DNA of 64,000 nt from Sulfurospirillum arsenophilum NBRC 109478 (GCF_000813345.1 NZ_BBQF01000002.1:496001-560000), one strand, 5' to 3'; shown: positions 8,303-17,311, counted from the first letter of the stretch. Made by a program: numbers and translations. Notes: a model not told the origin generated them from the sequence alone.

Positions 8303-10093
8303 CTATGAGAGCTTGGCGCACAGCTCCAAAAAGGCTTCGCCATACCGCTCAAACTTCACTTCACCCACACCACTCACATCGAGCATTGCTTCTTTATCAT
8401 GCGGCAATTTCTCCGCCATCTCTTTAAGTGTTTTATCACTAAAAACCACGTAAGGAGGGATGCCATTTTCTTTGGCGATCTCTGAACGAAGGGTGCGTAA
8501 ACGCTCAAATGTGGAGAGCTCAAACGCTCCGCTAGCAACCTTACTCGCTTTTTTAGAAGCTTTTTTGCGCTCTTCTAAGCGCTTGGCATGAATGCTGACA
8601 GATAAACGCTCTCGAATCATCTGAGCGCCGTATTCACTCAAACTCACCACACGATATTCTCCTACTTTGAGTGCTTCAAGCTCCATGAGTCTGTCACCAA
8701 TGGTTAGCCACTGGGTTTTCGTTTTATCTTTGCCGATGCCAAAAACAGAGAGACTTTGATGCCCATTTTGCTCTATCTTTTCGCTGTTTGCACCCATTAA
8801 AACATCGACCACATATTGCAGTCCAAAACGCTGCCCCGTTCGGTACACGCTCGATAGCAGTTTGAGTGCTTCATGCGAGATATCCACACTCTCTTTTTCG
8901 CCATCCACACAGTTATCGCAACGTGTTGTACACAGAGAAATCGTATCATCAAAATAAGTCGCAATCTGTTGGTGTCGACACACTTGAGATGCGGCAAACT
9001 TGGCGATAGCATCCAGTTTTTCATAGGCTACTTTTTGATACTCAGATGCAGGTTGCTCGCCGATGCGACGTTTATGTTCTACAATGTCGGACGTTGAGAA
9101 GAGAAGTAAGGTCGAAGACGGCAGTCCATCACGCCCTGCACGCCCTATCTCTTGGTAATAGTTCTCAATGGTCTTAGGCAGTGACATGTGCACTACAAAA
9201 CGGATATTGCTCTTATCGATGCCCATACCAAATGCTATGGTTGCCACAACAACTTGAATCTCATCGTTTAAAAATGCGCGAAAGGTCTCATTTTTCTCTT
9301 CAGTGGGAAGTCCGGCATGGTAAGCACGTGCGAGAATTTTGTGCGTTCCTAAAAACAGCGCTAAACTTTCGGTATCTTTTCGACTCAAGGTATAGATGAT
9401 GCCACTCTCATTTTTAAATGCACTTAAAAAACCGAGAAGCTGATCGCGTCCATTGGCATTGCGATACTCTGCTTTGATCGTTAGATTGTCTCGTTCCACT
9501 TTCGCACGAATGATTAAAGGATTGACAAGACTTAACTGATGAAGAATGTCATGCTCAACGATTTTCGTCGCCGTAGCCGTAAAAGCCGCAATGGGAGTAT
9601 TGGGAAAGTAGTGTTTGAGGCGAAACAGTTGTCGGTAATCTTCTCTAAATTCATGCCCCCACTCACTCACACAATGCGCCTCATCGATGACAAAAAAATT
9701 GATGGAAAGGGTTTGTAAGAAGTTTAAAAACGACTCACCTTTTAAGCGCTCAGGTGCGACATATAAAAGTTTAAGCTCACCATTTCGGCACGCTTGCATC
9801 GTCTCTTGTATCTCGGAAGGTGACTGCATCGAAGAGATCATGGAAGCTTTAATGCCAAAGGCAGAGAGTGCGGTGATTTGGTCGTGCATCAAGGCTAAAA
9901 GAGGCGAGATCACCACGCTCATGCCTTCCATCACTAAGGATGGAAGCTGATAACAGAGTGACTTTCCAGCCCCAGTAGGTAAGATCATCATAATGTCTCT
10001 GCGCTCTAAAATCGCATTGACTGCCTCTTCTTGATTGGCTCTAAAATGGTGGTGTCCAAAGACACTTTGGAGAATTTGGTATTTTTTATCCAC
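8303..10093 (-). CDS. recQ: ATP-dependent DNA helicase RecQ
   Basis: 596 aa with the full RecQ layout. Helicase motifs include LPTGAGKSLCYQLP (Walker A), VIDEAHCVSEWGHEFREDY (Walker B plus the RecQ aromatic loop), FTATAT and QEIGRAGRDGLPS. A zinc-binding domain has Cys residues in CRHQQ...CTTRCDNC. A winged helix follows, and the C-terminal HRDC domain contains YVVFSDKTLKEMAEKLP. It unwinds 3'-5' in recombination and replication-fork repair. The start codon is GTG at 10093, directly after the stop of the thioesterase gene, so translation is probably coupled. Confidence 0.95.
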   Translation of the reverse strand: MDKKYQILQSVFGHHHFRANQEEAVNAILERRDIMMILPTGAGKSLCYQLPSLVMEGMSVVISPLLALMHDQITALSAFGIKASMISSMQSPSEIQETMQACRNGELKLLYVAPERLKGESFLNFLQTLSINFFVIDEAHCVSEWGHEFREDYRQLFRLKHYFPNTPIAAFTATATKIVEHDILHQLSLVNPLIIRAKVERDNLTIKAEYRNANGRDQLLGFLSAFKNESGIIYTLSRKDTESLALFLGTHKILARAYHAGLPTEEKNETFRAFLNDEIQVVVATIAFGMGIDKSNIRFVVHMSLPKTIENYYQEIGRAGRDGLPSSTLLLFSTSDIVEHKRRIGEQPASEYQKVAYEKLDAIAKFAASQVCRHQQIATYFDDTISLCTTRCDNCVDGEKESVDISHEALKLLSSVYRTGQRFGLQYVVDVLMGANSEKIEQNGHQSLSVFGIGKDKTKTQWLTIGDRLMELEALKVGEYRVVSLSEYGAQMIRERLSVSIHAKRLEERKKASKKASKVASGAFELSTFERLRTLRSEIAKENGIPPYVVFSDKTLKEMAEKLPHDKEAMLDVSGVGEVKFERYGEAFLELCAKLS

Positions 10094-10597
10094 CTACAGT
10101 TCTATCTCGTCTTTATCTTTTCCATCGCTCTCAAACCACTCATCTTCTATGAAATCATTTTCAACGATTTGTGTAACATTACGCTTCATATAGCGACCTG
10201 ATGCGGTGACGGCTATTTCGCCATTAGGAAGTATAAGCTCACCTGTGCCTTCAAAAATACGCCCTTTATCGCTCGTCATACGTCCCACGACTTTGAGTTC
10301 AACATCCAAAGGAACGGGCTTTTTATATTTTAAATTCAGCTCTATCGTCACACCAAAGCTCTCTTTCCCATAATACGCCATAATCGCCCGACCGATCGTC
10401 TCATCGAGAATCGTCGCGGAAATGCCACCATGTAAAATACCAGGGTAACTTTGAAGGTAGGTATGGGGCGTAAAATACGCCACAACCTCTTTGTTTTCAA
10501 GCTCGTAAAATTTGGTTTTCAAACCACAAGGATTTTCTACACCACACACCAAACAGTTTTTGGAAATGTGCTGTTTCCCCGTTACTTTAAATTTCAC
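10094..10597 (-). CDS. Hotdog-fold thioesterase, PaaI/4HBT type
   Basis: 167 aa. The motif GILHGGISATILDETIGRA is the conserved helix and catalytic region of PaaI-like acyl-CoA thioesterases, and IELNLKYKKPVPLD is the following strand. The N-terminus has cysteines in CLVCGVENPCGL, a pattern found in a subset of these proteins, and the C-terminus is an acidic extension. It probably hydrolyses acyl- or aryl-CoA esters. It overlaps the upstream unknown gene by 4 bases (ATGA) and abuts recQ, so all three are one transcript. The link to helicases is not functional in any obvious way. Confidence 0.8.
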   Translation of the reverse strand: MKFKVTGKQHISKNCLVCGVENPCGLKTKFYELENKEVVAYFTPHTYLQSYPGILHGGISATILDETIGRAIMAYYGKESFGVTIELNLKYKKPVPLDVELKVVGRMTSDKGRIFEGTGELILPNGEIAVTASGRYMKRNVTQIVENDFIEDEWFESDGKDKDEIEL

Positions 10598-11067
10598 TCC
10601 CCTACTCCATGCACCTTTTCAAGTTCTTTGCGCACTTTGGAGTAAAGTTTGAGATCAACAATTTTATAGCTTTTTAAAAGCGCATCCAAAAGAGCGGCTT
10701 CAAGCTCGTTGTGATCTTCTTTATTTTCTGGAACAATTTTATCTTTGACCGTACAGTTGTTATAAAAATCATAGACGTATTTCAAATCAACCTGATAATC
10801 TAAACGGTGTGTCAATTCATTTTTAAGTTTTCTCGTCTCATTCATAATGACAAACTCTTGCTCGTTGATAACCTTTAACGCTCTCAACTCTTCCAGCAAT
10901 TTAAACTGTGTCATGCTACGAGAAGTACCAGGGATGAGCACTTCTGCGACAAATTCATAGTACGCTTCGACTGCCAATACCATCACATAAAGGTTCTTCC
11001 CGATTGGGTTTTCCTCTTTCTCAATAAACTCTTTAAAATAGTGCAATTTTTGCATTTCAACCATCAT
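10594..11067 (-). CDS. Conserved hypothetical helical protein
   Basis: 157 aa, rich in Lys and Glu and mostly alpha-helical, with no signal or membrane segment. I do not recognise the family. The segment RKLKNELTHRLDY recalls the R...H motif of HEPN-type proteins, but the spacing differs and no partner nucleotidyltransferase is adjacent, so I do not call it a toxin. It lies between a DEAD-box RNA helicase (15-base gap upstream) and a thioesterase (4-base overlap downstream), probably co-transcribed. A start at 11064 (second ATG) is equally possible. Confidence 0.65.
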   Translation of the reverse strand: MMVEMQKLHYFKEFIEKEENPIGKNLYVMVLAVEAYYEFVAEVLIPGTSRSMTQFKLLEELRALKVINEQEFVIMNETRKLKNELTHRLDYQVDLKYVYDFYNNCTVKDKIVPENKEDHNELEAALLDALLKSYKIVDLKLYSKVRKELEKVHGVGE

Positions 11068-11082
11068 GTATTCGCCTTTTAC

Positions 11083-12396
11083 TTATTTTACTTTACAATT
11101 TTTAGCACCAACACCACACGATGTTTTAGCCGCTTTTTTAGCTTTTGATGCTTTGATCTCTTCGCGTTTTTTACGAAGACTCATTGGTTTTCTATTGGCT
11201 TTATCACGATCAATCTTCGCTTTGATCGTATGTTTCTTTGACTCTTTATCAACCCACTCTTTAGTCTCAAAACCGGGATAGAACTCTGTTTTAAGCGTGT
11301 ATTTTAAGATCTTCTCAATCTCTTTTAACCTTAATTTTTCTTCTTGGCAGACAAACGAAATCGCCCGTCCCTCTTTACCAGCACGACCCGTACGTCCTGC
11401 TCGGTGTAGGTAATCTTCCGCATCGCCTGGGAGTTCATAGTTAATGACATGAGGTAAATCTTCGATGTCAAGACCACGAGAAGCAATGTCTGTTGCTACA
11501 AGCACACGAATGGAATTTTCTTTAAATGCCGCAACCGCCTTGGTGCGTTGTGAGTGTGCTTTGTCACCATGCAATACCAATGTTTTTAAGCCACTTTTAC
11601 TGAGGTAATCGCCCACTTCATCGGCACTCTGTTTCGTTTTGGTAAAGACCAAAACTTGATGCCAGTTTTCAGTACCGATCATGAAAGAAAGCATCTCGCA
11701 TTTGCGTTCTTTGTCCACCACGTAAATGGTTTGTTGTACATTCTTGGCAAATTCACCTTGGTTGTTAATAGCCACAGTGATGGGCTTTTTCAGACTCACT
11801 TCGGAAAGGCGTTTGACCGACTTTGAAACACCCACGGAGAAAAGAAGGGTTTGACGTTTTTTAGGTAAAAGTGAAAGCAATGTCTCAACCTCATCCCAAA
11901 ATCCCATATCGAGGATTCTATCGGCTTCATCGAAGACAAGCATCTCCACACGAGAGAGATCAACATTGTCCAGTTTGATATGCTCAAGAAGCCTTCCAGG
12001 TGTGGCGATAAGAACATCAATGCCCTTTTCTAACCTCTTCACTTGCGGTGTAAACTTCACACCACCGTAAATCGCCCCAATATTTAACTCAAGGTTTTTA
12101 CCATACTCTTGCACGTTCATATTAACTTGCGATGCCAACTCACGAGTCGGCACTAAAATAAGCGCACGAACGACTTTTTTCGTGGTTGATTTTTGTGTTT
12201 TTTTGCTCAAAATTTGTAAGAGTGGAAGTGCATACGCAGCCGTCTTTCCCGTGCCCGTTTGTGCCGTTGCCATAACATCTTTACCCTCTAATACCAAAGG
12301 GATGACCTTTGTCTGCACAGGCGTTGGTTTTGTGTACCCAAGTTCAGTTACTGCTTCTTGTATTGGTGCAATCAAGCCTAGCTTTTCAAATAACAT
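11083..12396 (-). CDS. DEAD-box RNA helicase, RhlE-like, with altered motif III
   Basis: 437 aa. Visible motifs are the Q motif (GYTKPTPVQTKVIP), motif I AQTGTGKTAA, Ia PTRELASQ, Ib TPGRLLEH, II DEAD, IV VLVFTKTK, V ATDIASRGLDIE and VI HRAGRTGRAG. The C-terminus is a basic tail of the RhlE kind. It should remodel RNA duplexes, for example in ribosome assembly or RNA decay. Motif III, normally SAT, reads SVG here (LLFSVGVSKS, codons around 11825-11850). Because SAT couples ATP hydrolysis to strand separation, activity may be changed. First gene of the rhlE-unknown-thioesterase-recQ run. Confidence 0.9.
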   Translation of the reverse strand: MLFEKLGLIAPIQEAVTELGYTKPTPVQTKVIPLVLEGKDVMATAQTGTGKTAAYALPLLQILSKKTQKSTTKKVVRALILVPTRELASQVNMNVQEYGKNLELNIGAIYGGVKFTPQVKRLEKGIDVLIATPGRLLEHIKLDNVDLSRVEMLVFDEADRILDMGFWDEVETLLSLLPKKRQTLLFSVGVSKSVKRLSEVSLKKPITVAINNQGEFAKNVQQTIYVVDKERKCEMLSFMIGTENWHQVLVFTKTKQSADEVGDYLSKSGLKTLVLHGDKAHSQRTKAVAAFKENSIRVLVATDIASRGLDIEDLPHVINYELPGDAEDYLHRAGRTGRAGKEGRAISFVCQEEKLRLKEIEKILKYTLKTEFYPGFETKEWVDKESKKHTIKAKIDRDKANRKPMSLRKKREEIKASKAKKAAKTSCGVGAKNCKVK

Positions 12397-12499
12397 CTCT
12401 ATCCTTTATTTATCTTAATGACACGATTGTATCTAAGTTTTATTTAAAGAATCGAACTGCCCTTGTTTAAGGCATCTGAATGCTAAAGCTATTGCTGCC

Positions 12500-12511
12500 T
12501 TTACATGTAAA
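12500..12511. repeat. TTTACATGTAAA palindrome upstream of the DEAD-box gene
   Basis: Exact copy in the 160-base spacer between the orphan membrane protein and the helicase gene. Apart from this copy and the inverted-repeat end at 12539, nothing else is visible in the spacer. Confidence 0.85.
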
Positions 12512-12556
12512 AGATTTATTGCCAAATTTCATTAAAGTAGCCTGTCCCCTTTATTT

Positions 12557-13363
12557 TCATTTTGCTATTCCTTGATTAGTTTGTTGTTTATATGGATTAG
12601 GAATGATTTTTTGTTTAAAATCATCTTCAAATATCGCTCCATAACTTGTCCCTTTATTGTGTCCAAACATAGACCAAGCTATATTGAAGAACCAACCACC
12701 CCAAAAGGTTATTTCTCTATTTTTGCCAAGAATCTCTTGTGTTTTTGTGTCTTTCATGGTTCTTGTATCTATTGTAATTGAAAGAGGAAGCAAAGTGATC
12801 CAACTCATAGATGCACTATATTGACTCTTAGGCACTTTGATTACATTTTCCAAGTGGTACTGCGCGATAAGCTCGTCGGCATTGGTGCATGATTTTTTGT
12901 AGTTTTCATGCTCTTTTGGAAGGGTATTGTAGGTGTCGATGCAATAATTGAGATAGACTATTTTAAAACCATCTTTTGCACAAACACGATTTCCAACAGT
13001 GCCATCTTTTACTAAATTGGTACAAATACCTCTTTTTACAAGACTATTTTTTTCCAAATATTTATATTCTTCATCATTATAGGAATTATTAAATACATTC
13101 AATCCCTCATAAAACCAATACGCCCTTTGCTCTTCTACATTAGTAACTGTTTTATAGATATGCATACCACCGACACTAAAGCACAAAGCTTTATAAACGA
13201 CATATCCTACAATATGGTCGCCTATAGGAAAAAGTACTAATAACCAAAAGAAAATAGCTTTTTTACGTTGGTTTTCGATTTCTTCGATAATACCTCTATT
13301 CACTAGAGGTACAACTATTGAATAATAGATAATAAGCGGTACAACTAAAATTATTAGCCCCAT
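12557..13363 (-). CDS. Hypothetical membrane-anchored protein inside inverted repeats
   Basis: 268 aa of no family I recognise. Two N-terminal hydrophobic helices are visible: residues 1-22 (LIILVVPLIIYYSIVVPL) and about 37-68 (AIFFWLLVLFPIGDHIVGY). A hydrophilic, Tyr- and Asn-rich domain of about 190 residues follows, with several cysteines that could pair outside the cytoplasm. The start is supported by AAAGGAAAG before the ATG at 13363. The gene stands alone, between helicase and histidine kinase genes to which it has no clear relation, and is framed by inverted repeats. A transferred cargo gene is a reasonable guess. Confidence 0.6.
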   Translation of the reverse strand: MGLIILVVPLIIYYSIVVPLVNRGIIEEIENQRKKAIFFWLLVLFPIGDHIVGYVVYKALCFSVGGMHIYKTVTNVEEQRAYWFYEGLNVFNNSYNDEEYKYLEKNSLVKRGICTNLVKDGTVGNRVCAKDGFKIVYLNYCIDTYNTLPKEHENYKKSCTNADELIAQYHLENVIKVPKSQYSASMSWITLLPLSITIDTRTMKDTKTQEILGKNREITFWGGWFFNIAWSMFGHNKGTSYGAIFEDDFKQKIIPNPYKQQTNQGIAK

Positions 13364-13372
13364 ATTCTTTCC

Positions 13373-13384
13373 TTTACATGTAAA
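13373..13384. repeat. TTTACATGTAAA palindrome merging into a ribosome binding site
   Basis: On the minus strand the copy reads straight into GGAAAG before the start codon at 13363. Confidence 0.85.
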
Positions 13385-13482
13385 GCTAAAGTTTTAACGC
13401 ATAATTCCCACCAAGAAAATAAGGGGTCAGGGCTAAACTTTTAACTTTCATTTATCAACTCCATCAATAAGCACAATGAAAC

Positions 13483-14700
13483 TCATGTAAAACGTATTGA
13501 AAAACTATTCAACCCCTCTTTACATGTAAGCTCAAATCCAAACCCATGTTTTTGCACGATTTTTTTGACAATACTAAGCCCCAGTCCAAATCCTTCCACG
13601 CCTCTAGCATCATCACCTTGGGCAAACGGTTCGCAGTAATAATCCAAAGTGTGTTCGAGTGCTTCGCCTCTGCTTTTAACGCTAATCGTGTGCTCTTTTA
13701 CTTCAATGACGATAGGCTTTTGAATGCCGTATTTTAGGGCATTATCGATTAAGTTTTTAAGCGCGATGGAGAGGTAATTGAGATCACCCTTGATTTCAAA
13801 ACTCTCTTCGATGTGAAGCTCCACCAAGCTTTCATCATCAATCAGTGCGCGTGAAAGGGACTCTGAGATGAGTGTTTCGGCATCGAAACGCGTAAGGTTA
13901 AGTTGTTCCATATTGGCATTAAGCCTCTCAATATCTAAAAGCTCTTTGGTCAGTTCATCGATCTGCGAAATCGCTTTTTTAAGACTCTGCTGATACTTCC
14001 CCTCGCCTAGCATTTCCAAAGCAAGTTTGGATTTGGCAAGAGGCGTTCTTAGTTCATGTCCTATGTCACGAAGCAAGCGTTGACGTGAGAGAATAAGCGC
14101 TTCGATGTTGGAAGCCATCGCATTGAAGGTGTCTGAGAGCTTTCCAAGCTCGTTGGAACCAAAGCGTTTCATTCTTACATGTAAAGCACCTTCACCAAAG
14201 GTTTGAAGCGTTGAAGCGATCTGTTTGAGGGGAAAAATAAGCTTCATAATCATCAAAAAGGTAAGGACAAGCACAAAAATATCGGCAAAGATCAGATACG
14301 TCACTATGCCTTGCCCTAAAATGCTCTCATCTTGTCCCCTATCTCGCACCAGTAAACTTTCATCCAAATAACTCATCAGCAAAAAATACCTATCTTTTGG
14401 ATCAATCAGAATTTTGATCTCCCCAAAAGAGGTGTTTTTTTCATACACTGTTTTTGAAAGTTCTAACACACTTTGCGGACTAGAAATCACTTCAAAATCT
14501 AAGGATTGAAGTCTCTTTGTCAGAGCATTTTGGTCATTATTGGCAAGGTCGCGAAAGAGGTCTGTTGAGGCTTGAAGGTACTTCTCTTTTAAAAGCATCT
14601 CAATTTTAGCTTGGGTCAGTTGGCTGGTTTCGCGCGAGACAAAGAGCATCAAAGAGAGGCTGACGATAAAGAGTAGAAAAAGTTTGGTAAAAATGGACAT
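13483..14700 (-). CDS. Sensor histidine kinase, CpxA-like
   Basis: 405 aa. N-terminal membrane helix, a periplasmic sensor of about 100 residues, a second helix (YLIFADIFVLVLTFLMIM), a HAMP linker, then HisKA with phospho-acceptor His in IGHELRTPLAKSKLALEML, an N box (LKNLIDNALKYG) and a G box (GFGLGLSIVKKI). It is the last gene of a run that includes a response regulator (1-base gap), a Spy/CpxP-like periplasmic protein and three cytochromes. That order mirrors CpxP-CpxR-CpxA, so it probably monitors envelope or haem-protein status and controls the operon. Ligand unknown. Confidence 0.85.
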   Translation of the reverse strand: MSIFTKLFLLFIVSLSLMLFVSRETSQLTQAKIEMLLKEKYLQASTDLFRDLANNDQNALTKRLQSLDFEVISSPQSVLELSKTVYEKNTSFGEIKILIDPKDRYFLLMSYLDESLLVRDRGQDESILGQGIVTYLIFADIFVLVLTFLMIMKLIFPLKQIASTLQTFGEGALHVRMKRFGSNELGKLSDTFNAMASNIEALILSRQRLLRDIGHELRTPLAKSKLALEMLGEGKYQQSLKKAISQIDELTKELLDIERLNANMEQLNLTRFDAETLISESLSRALIDDESLVELHIEESFEIKGDLNYLSIALKNLIDNALKYGIQKPIVIEVKEHTISVKSRGEALEHTLDYYCEPFAQGDDARGVEGFGLGLSIVKKIVQKHGFGFELTCKEGLNSFSIRFT

Positions 14701-14701
14701 T

Positions 14702-15373
14702 CTAGCCTACCAACTTATAACCGATACCCCAAACCGATTTAATGTACTTGGGATTTTTGGGATCATCGCCTATTTTGGCGCGTAGGTTACTGATGTGCAT
14801 ATCAACCGTGCGATCTTTTGAGTTGTAACCGATGCCATTGATGGCGTTGAAAATCACCTCGCGAGAGAAAACTTTACCTTGATTGAAGAGTAAAAGAAGC
14901 AAGATGTCAAATTCGATTTTCGTCAAATCTAAAAGATAGCCTTCCAAAGAGACTTCCATCTTCGCTTCATCGATCTCAAAATCACCCACGCACTTTTTCG
15001 AGAGAGTATTTCTGCGTAAAAAGGAGTTGATTTTAAGCACCAATTCTCTGGGTTCATACGGCTTCGCGAGGTAGTCATCCGCGCCTACACCATAGCCTAA
15101 AATTTTATCGCTGAGTTCATTACGTGCGGAAGAGATAATAATATGCGCATCACTAAAAGAACGAATTTCCTTGCAAACATCAAAGCCATCCATCTGAGGT
15201 AACATAAGATCAAGAACGATGACTTTATATTGTGTGGGACTCTCTTTCAGATGAGAGAGCGCCTCTTTGGGTTTATCGTAAGCTTGAACCTCAAAGTCAT
15301 AATTTTGAAGGTACTCACAAATGAGAGATTGCATCTCCAAATCATCCTCGATGAGTAAAATTTTCTCGCTCAT
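14702..15373 (-). CDS. OmpR-family response regulator
   Basis: 223 aa from the ATG at 15373, whose ATGA overlaps the upstream stop. The in-frame GTG further upstream has no ribosome site. The receiver domain has the acidic pair (LLIEDD), phospho-acceptor Asp in VIVLDLMLPQMDG and a conserved Lys in YLAKPYEP. The C-terminal winged helix includes VDMHISNLRAKIGDD and VWGIGYKL. It is paired with the adjacent kinase. A likely target is its own operon, whose leader has a long inverted repeat. Confidence 0.9.
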   Translation of the reverse strand: MSEKILLIEDDLEMQSLICEYLQNYDFEVQAYDKPKEALSHLKESPTQYKVIVLDLMLPQMDGFDVCKEIRSFSDAHIIISSARNELSDKILGYGVGADDYLAKPYEPRELVLKINSFLRRNTLSKKCVGDFEIDEAKMEVSLEGYLLDLTKIEFDILLLLLFNQGKVFSREVIFNAINGIGYNSKDRTVDMHISNLRAKIGDDPKNPKYIKSVWGIGYKLVG

Positions 15374-15744
15374 TCGACTTCCCACTCTTCAAGGTTGCGT
15401 GCAAATTTTTTGCGTTGCTCTGGGGTTAAAAGGTTGTGCATTTGCACTAAAAAACGACTCTCGATTGTACTGGCTTTTTGGCTGATCGCTTGGTTGATTT
15501 TCTGCAAATCATCTTCATTTAAAACCTCACGCATCACTAAACTCTCTTTTTCATCTTCCATCTTCTCTTTAAACTCACGAAAGGCTTTAATGTCTATGCG
15601 AAACTGTTTAATAATGCCTTTTGCAATCTCTTTTTGCTCAGAGGTCAATTCCAAAGAAGAGAGATCTTTGCTAAGGTGATGCTCTTTTTTACCATCACCG
15701 GCATACAATGAAAATGCAAGTAAAAAGAGTAGTAGTAGTTTCAT
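15370..15744 (-). CDS. Spy/CpxP-like periplasmic protein
   Basis: 124 aa. The signal peptide ends near residue 16 (FSLYAGDG). The mature protein is helical and highly charged, with the two LTxxQ-type signatures expected of the Spy/CpxP family, LTSEQKEIA and LTPEQRKKF. Family members are periplasmic chaperones or metal-responsive inhibitors of CpxA-type kinases. Its position directly before the response regulator and kinase supports a feedback sensor role. Confidence 0.75.
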   Translation of the reverse strand: MKLLLLFLLAFSLYAGDGKKEHHLSKDLSSLELTSEQKEIAKGIIKQFRIDIKAFREFKEKMEDEKESLVMREVLNEDDLQKINQAISQKASTIESRFLVQMHNLLTPEQRKKFARNLEEWEVE

Positions 15745-16848
15745 TTACAGCCTTTTAATGTCTCTATTGTTAAGTAAGCCATTTTCAATATTATCATGGC
15801 ATGCCTTACAATTGGATGGTTTTCCGATTTCTTTTTGTGCAAAAACAGCTTTATCGATCTTTTTGTGGCGATTTTTCCAAAAAGGCGTTTCGGTGATAGC
15901 AAGATAAGTTTTCTCCTGTTTCAAGCTTGCTAGAATACGTAAAGAAGACTCTTTAGTGGAAGACTCTGCGCTGTTTTTCACTAAAAATTCCTTAATAGAT
16001 TCGTTCGTTTTTACATCCAAAGAGGCATCGTCTCCAAAATGGTTTTCCAATGTGTCCATCATACTCACCCACGACTTTTGTGGCAGTAAAAAGGGAGGAT
16101 AGAGTGTATGGCAACTGATACACTCTTTGTAAAACGCTCCATTCTCTTTGGTATAGTCCATTTTCGGGTTACCATCGGCGATCAAAAGACTATTGGGAGC
16201 AAATAGCATATAAATAAATGCAAAAATAGAAAAACCAAGCGCTAAAACACCAAATATTTTCTGCAACAGTGTAAGTTTCAAACCCTCTTCGTCGCCTAGC
16301 TTATAACCATCCACCATTGACTCTAAGGCACATGACTTATGCACAATTTTATCAACCAAAACACCGGCGATGTGCGCAAATATAACTGCCATTAGCGCGT
16401 TAGAGAAAAACTCATGTACCTCTTTGAAAAGCTTCATATCGCGAAAAAGCGTATGGTTCATAAAAGCAAACACGCCCATGCCCTCTTTCACACCGTACGT
16501 TAAAGCACCGGTGATAACGGCTAAAAAAGTCAAAACAATCATCGCGATAATGGCATAACTCGATGCTGGATTGTGTCCTATGTACTCTTTTTTGTTGCCA
16601 AAAATGGCGAGCATATATGCTTTAAGAGCCATCAAACTAAAATTAAAATCTTTAAATTGAGAATACTTCACATCCATAAAACCCCAAAGAATTCTAAAGA
16701 GGAAAAGCAGTGCGAGTGTGTATCCCAGCGCTACATGTAATGTAAGGAGTCGTTTGACTTCAGGTGTGAGAAAAACCGCCAGCATCATGACCATCAGCAT
16801 GACATGGGAAACGCGTGTGTAAAGTCCCCAGACTAAGATTTTTTTCAT
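15745..16848 (-). CDS. Cytochrome b561-type membrane subunit fused to a diheme cytochrome c domain
   Basis: 367 aa from the ATG at 16848, spaced 6 bases from GGGAG and overlapping the previous stop as ATGA. The first 200 residues form a four-helix cytochrome b561 domain with His residues in TRVSHVMLMV, LTLHVALGYT, MNHTLFRDM and FAHIAGVL. A further helix leads to a C-terminal DHC-type domain with two haem c sites, CISCH and CKACH. It probably passes electrons between the quinone pool and the periplasmic cytochromes encoded upstream. SHP/DHC/cyt b clusters are known elsewhere; having DHC both fused and free is notable. Confidence 0.85.
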   Translation of the reverse strand: MKKILVWGLYTRVSHVMLMVMMLAVFLTPEVKRLLTLHVALGYTLALLFLFRILWGFMDVKYSQFKDFNFSLMALKAYMLAIFGNKKEYIGHNPASSYAIIAMIVLTFLAVITGALTYGVKEGMGVFAFMNHTLFRDMKLFKEVHEFFSNALMAVIFAHIAGVLVDKIVHKSCALESMVDGYKLGDEEGLKLTLLQKIFGVLALGFSIFAFIYMLFAPNSLLIADGNPKMDYTKENGAFYKECISCHTLYPPFLLPQKSWVSMMDTLENHFGDDASLDVKTNESIKEFLVKNSAESSTKESSLRILASLKQEKTYLAITETPFWKNRHKKIDKAVFAQKEIGKPSNCKACHDNIENGLLNNRDIKRL

Positions 16849-17300
16849 TCCCATCTCCCGTAATTTGGAATTACAATAGCACGTTCACTGTAATTACCTT
16901 TATCTGCTGTGGTGTGGCACGCTAGACAATTAGCGATTGAATTCACCTCTTTTTGCTCAATGAATTTTGCAGGAATTTTGCGATGCTCTTTCATAAAATA
17001 AGGTGACTTTGTGATCTGCATAGAACTATTGTTAGCGGTTATTTTACCACTTCCTGCGTTGGTAACAAGATAGTTCAAAATCTGCTCACGCTCAACCTTG
17101 CCCAAAGAGGCGTCTGTACCAAAGTGATCACTGAGATTTCCCATTACCTTTTCCCACGAAGCTTTGTTAAGAAGGGCGGGTTGATAACCAAAATGGCAAC
17201 TCGCACACTCTTTTTGGTACTGGGCATTATCAGCGGGTGCGACACTGCCTGCAAAGGCGAGGCTCAGTCCAAGTGCTGTGATTAAAAGTATCTTTTTCAT
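16845..17300 (-). CDS. Diheme cytochrome c (DHC)
   Basis: 151 aa with an N-terminal signal peptide (LITALGLSLAFAGS) and two haem c sites, CASCH and CLACH, with the spacing and intervening YFMKEHRKIP segment of DHC proteins. Its sequence resembles the C-terminal domain of the fusion protein that follows, including the shared WEKVMGNLSDHFGTDASLG-type block. It should be a soluble periplasmic electron carrier between the b561 subunit and the SHP-type cytochrome. Confidence 0.85.
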   Translation of the reverse strand: MKKILLITALGLSLAFAGSVAPADNAQYQKECASCHFGYQPALLNKASWEKVMGNLSDHFGTDASLGKVEREQILNYLVTNAGSGKITANNSSMQITKSPYFMKEHRKIPAKFIEQKEVNSIANCLACHTTADKGNYSERAIVIPNYGRWE

Positions 17301-17311
17301 GGTATATATCC

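Larger units (their letters stand above)
12539..13434. mobile_element. Candidate small mobile unit bounded by an imperfect 20-bp inverted repeat
   Basis: The left end (12539-12558) AGCCTGTCCCCTTTATTTTC and the reverse complement of the right end (13415-13434) AGCCCTGACCCCTTATTTTC align with few differences. The two ends enclose one gene. The GGGGTCAGG / GGGGACAGG sequence next to GAAAATAA resembles termini I associate with Y1 (REP-associated) transposase units; this is from memory, not searched. No transposase is inside, so if mobile it would be non-autonomous. The gene's stop codon lies within the left repeat. Confidence 0.45.

Noticed and set aside
10594-11067. HepT/HEPN-type toxin reading of the unknown 157-aa protein
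   Set aside because: The R...H spacing does not match the Rx4-6HxY motif, and no MntA-like antitoxin is adjacent.
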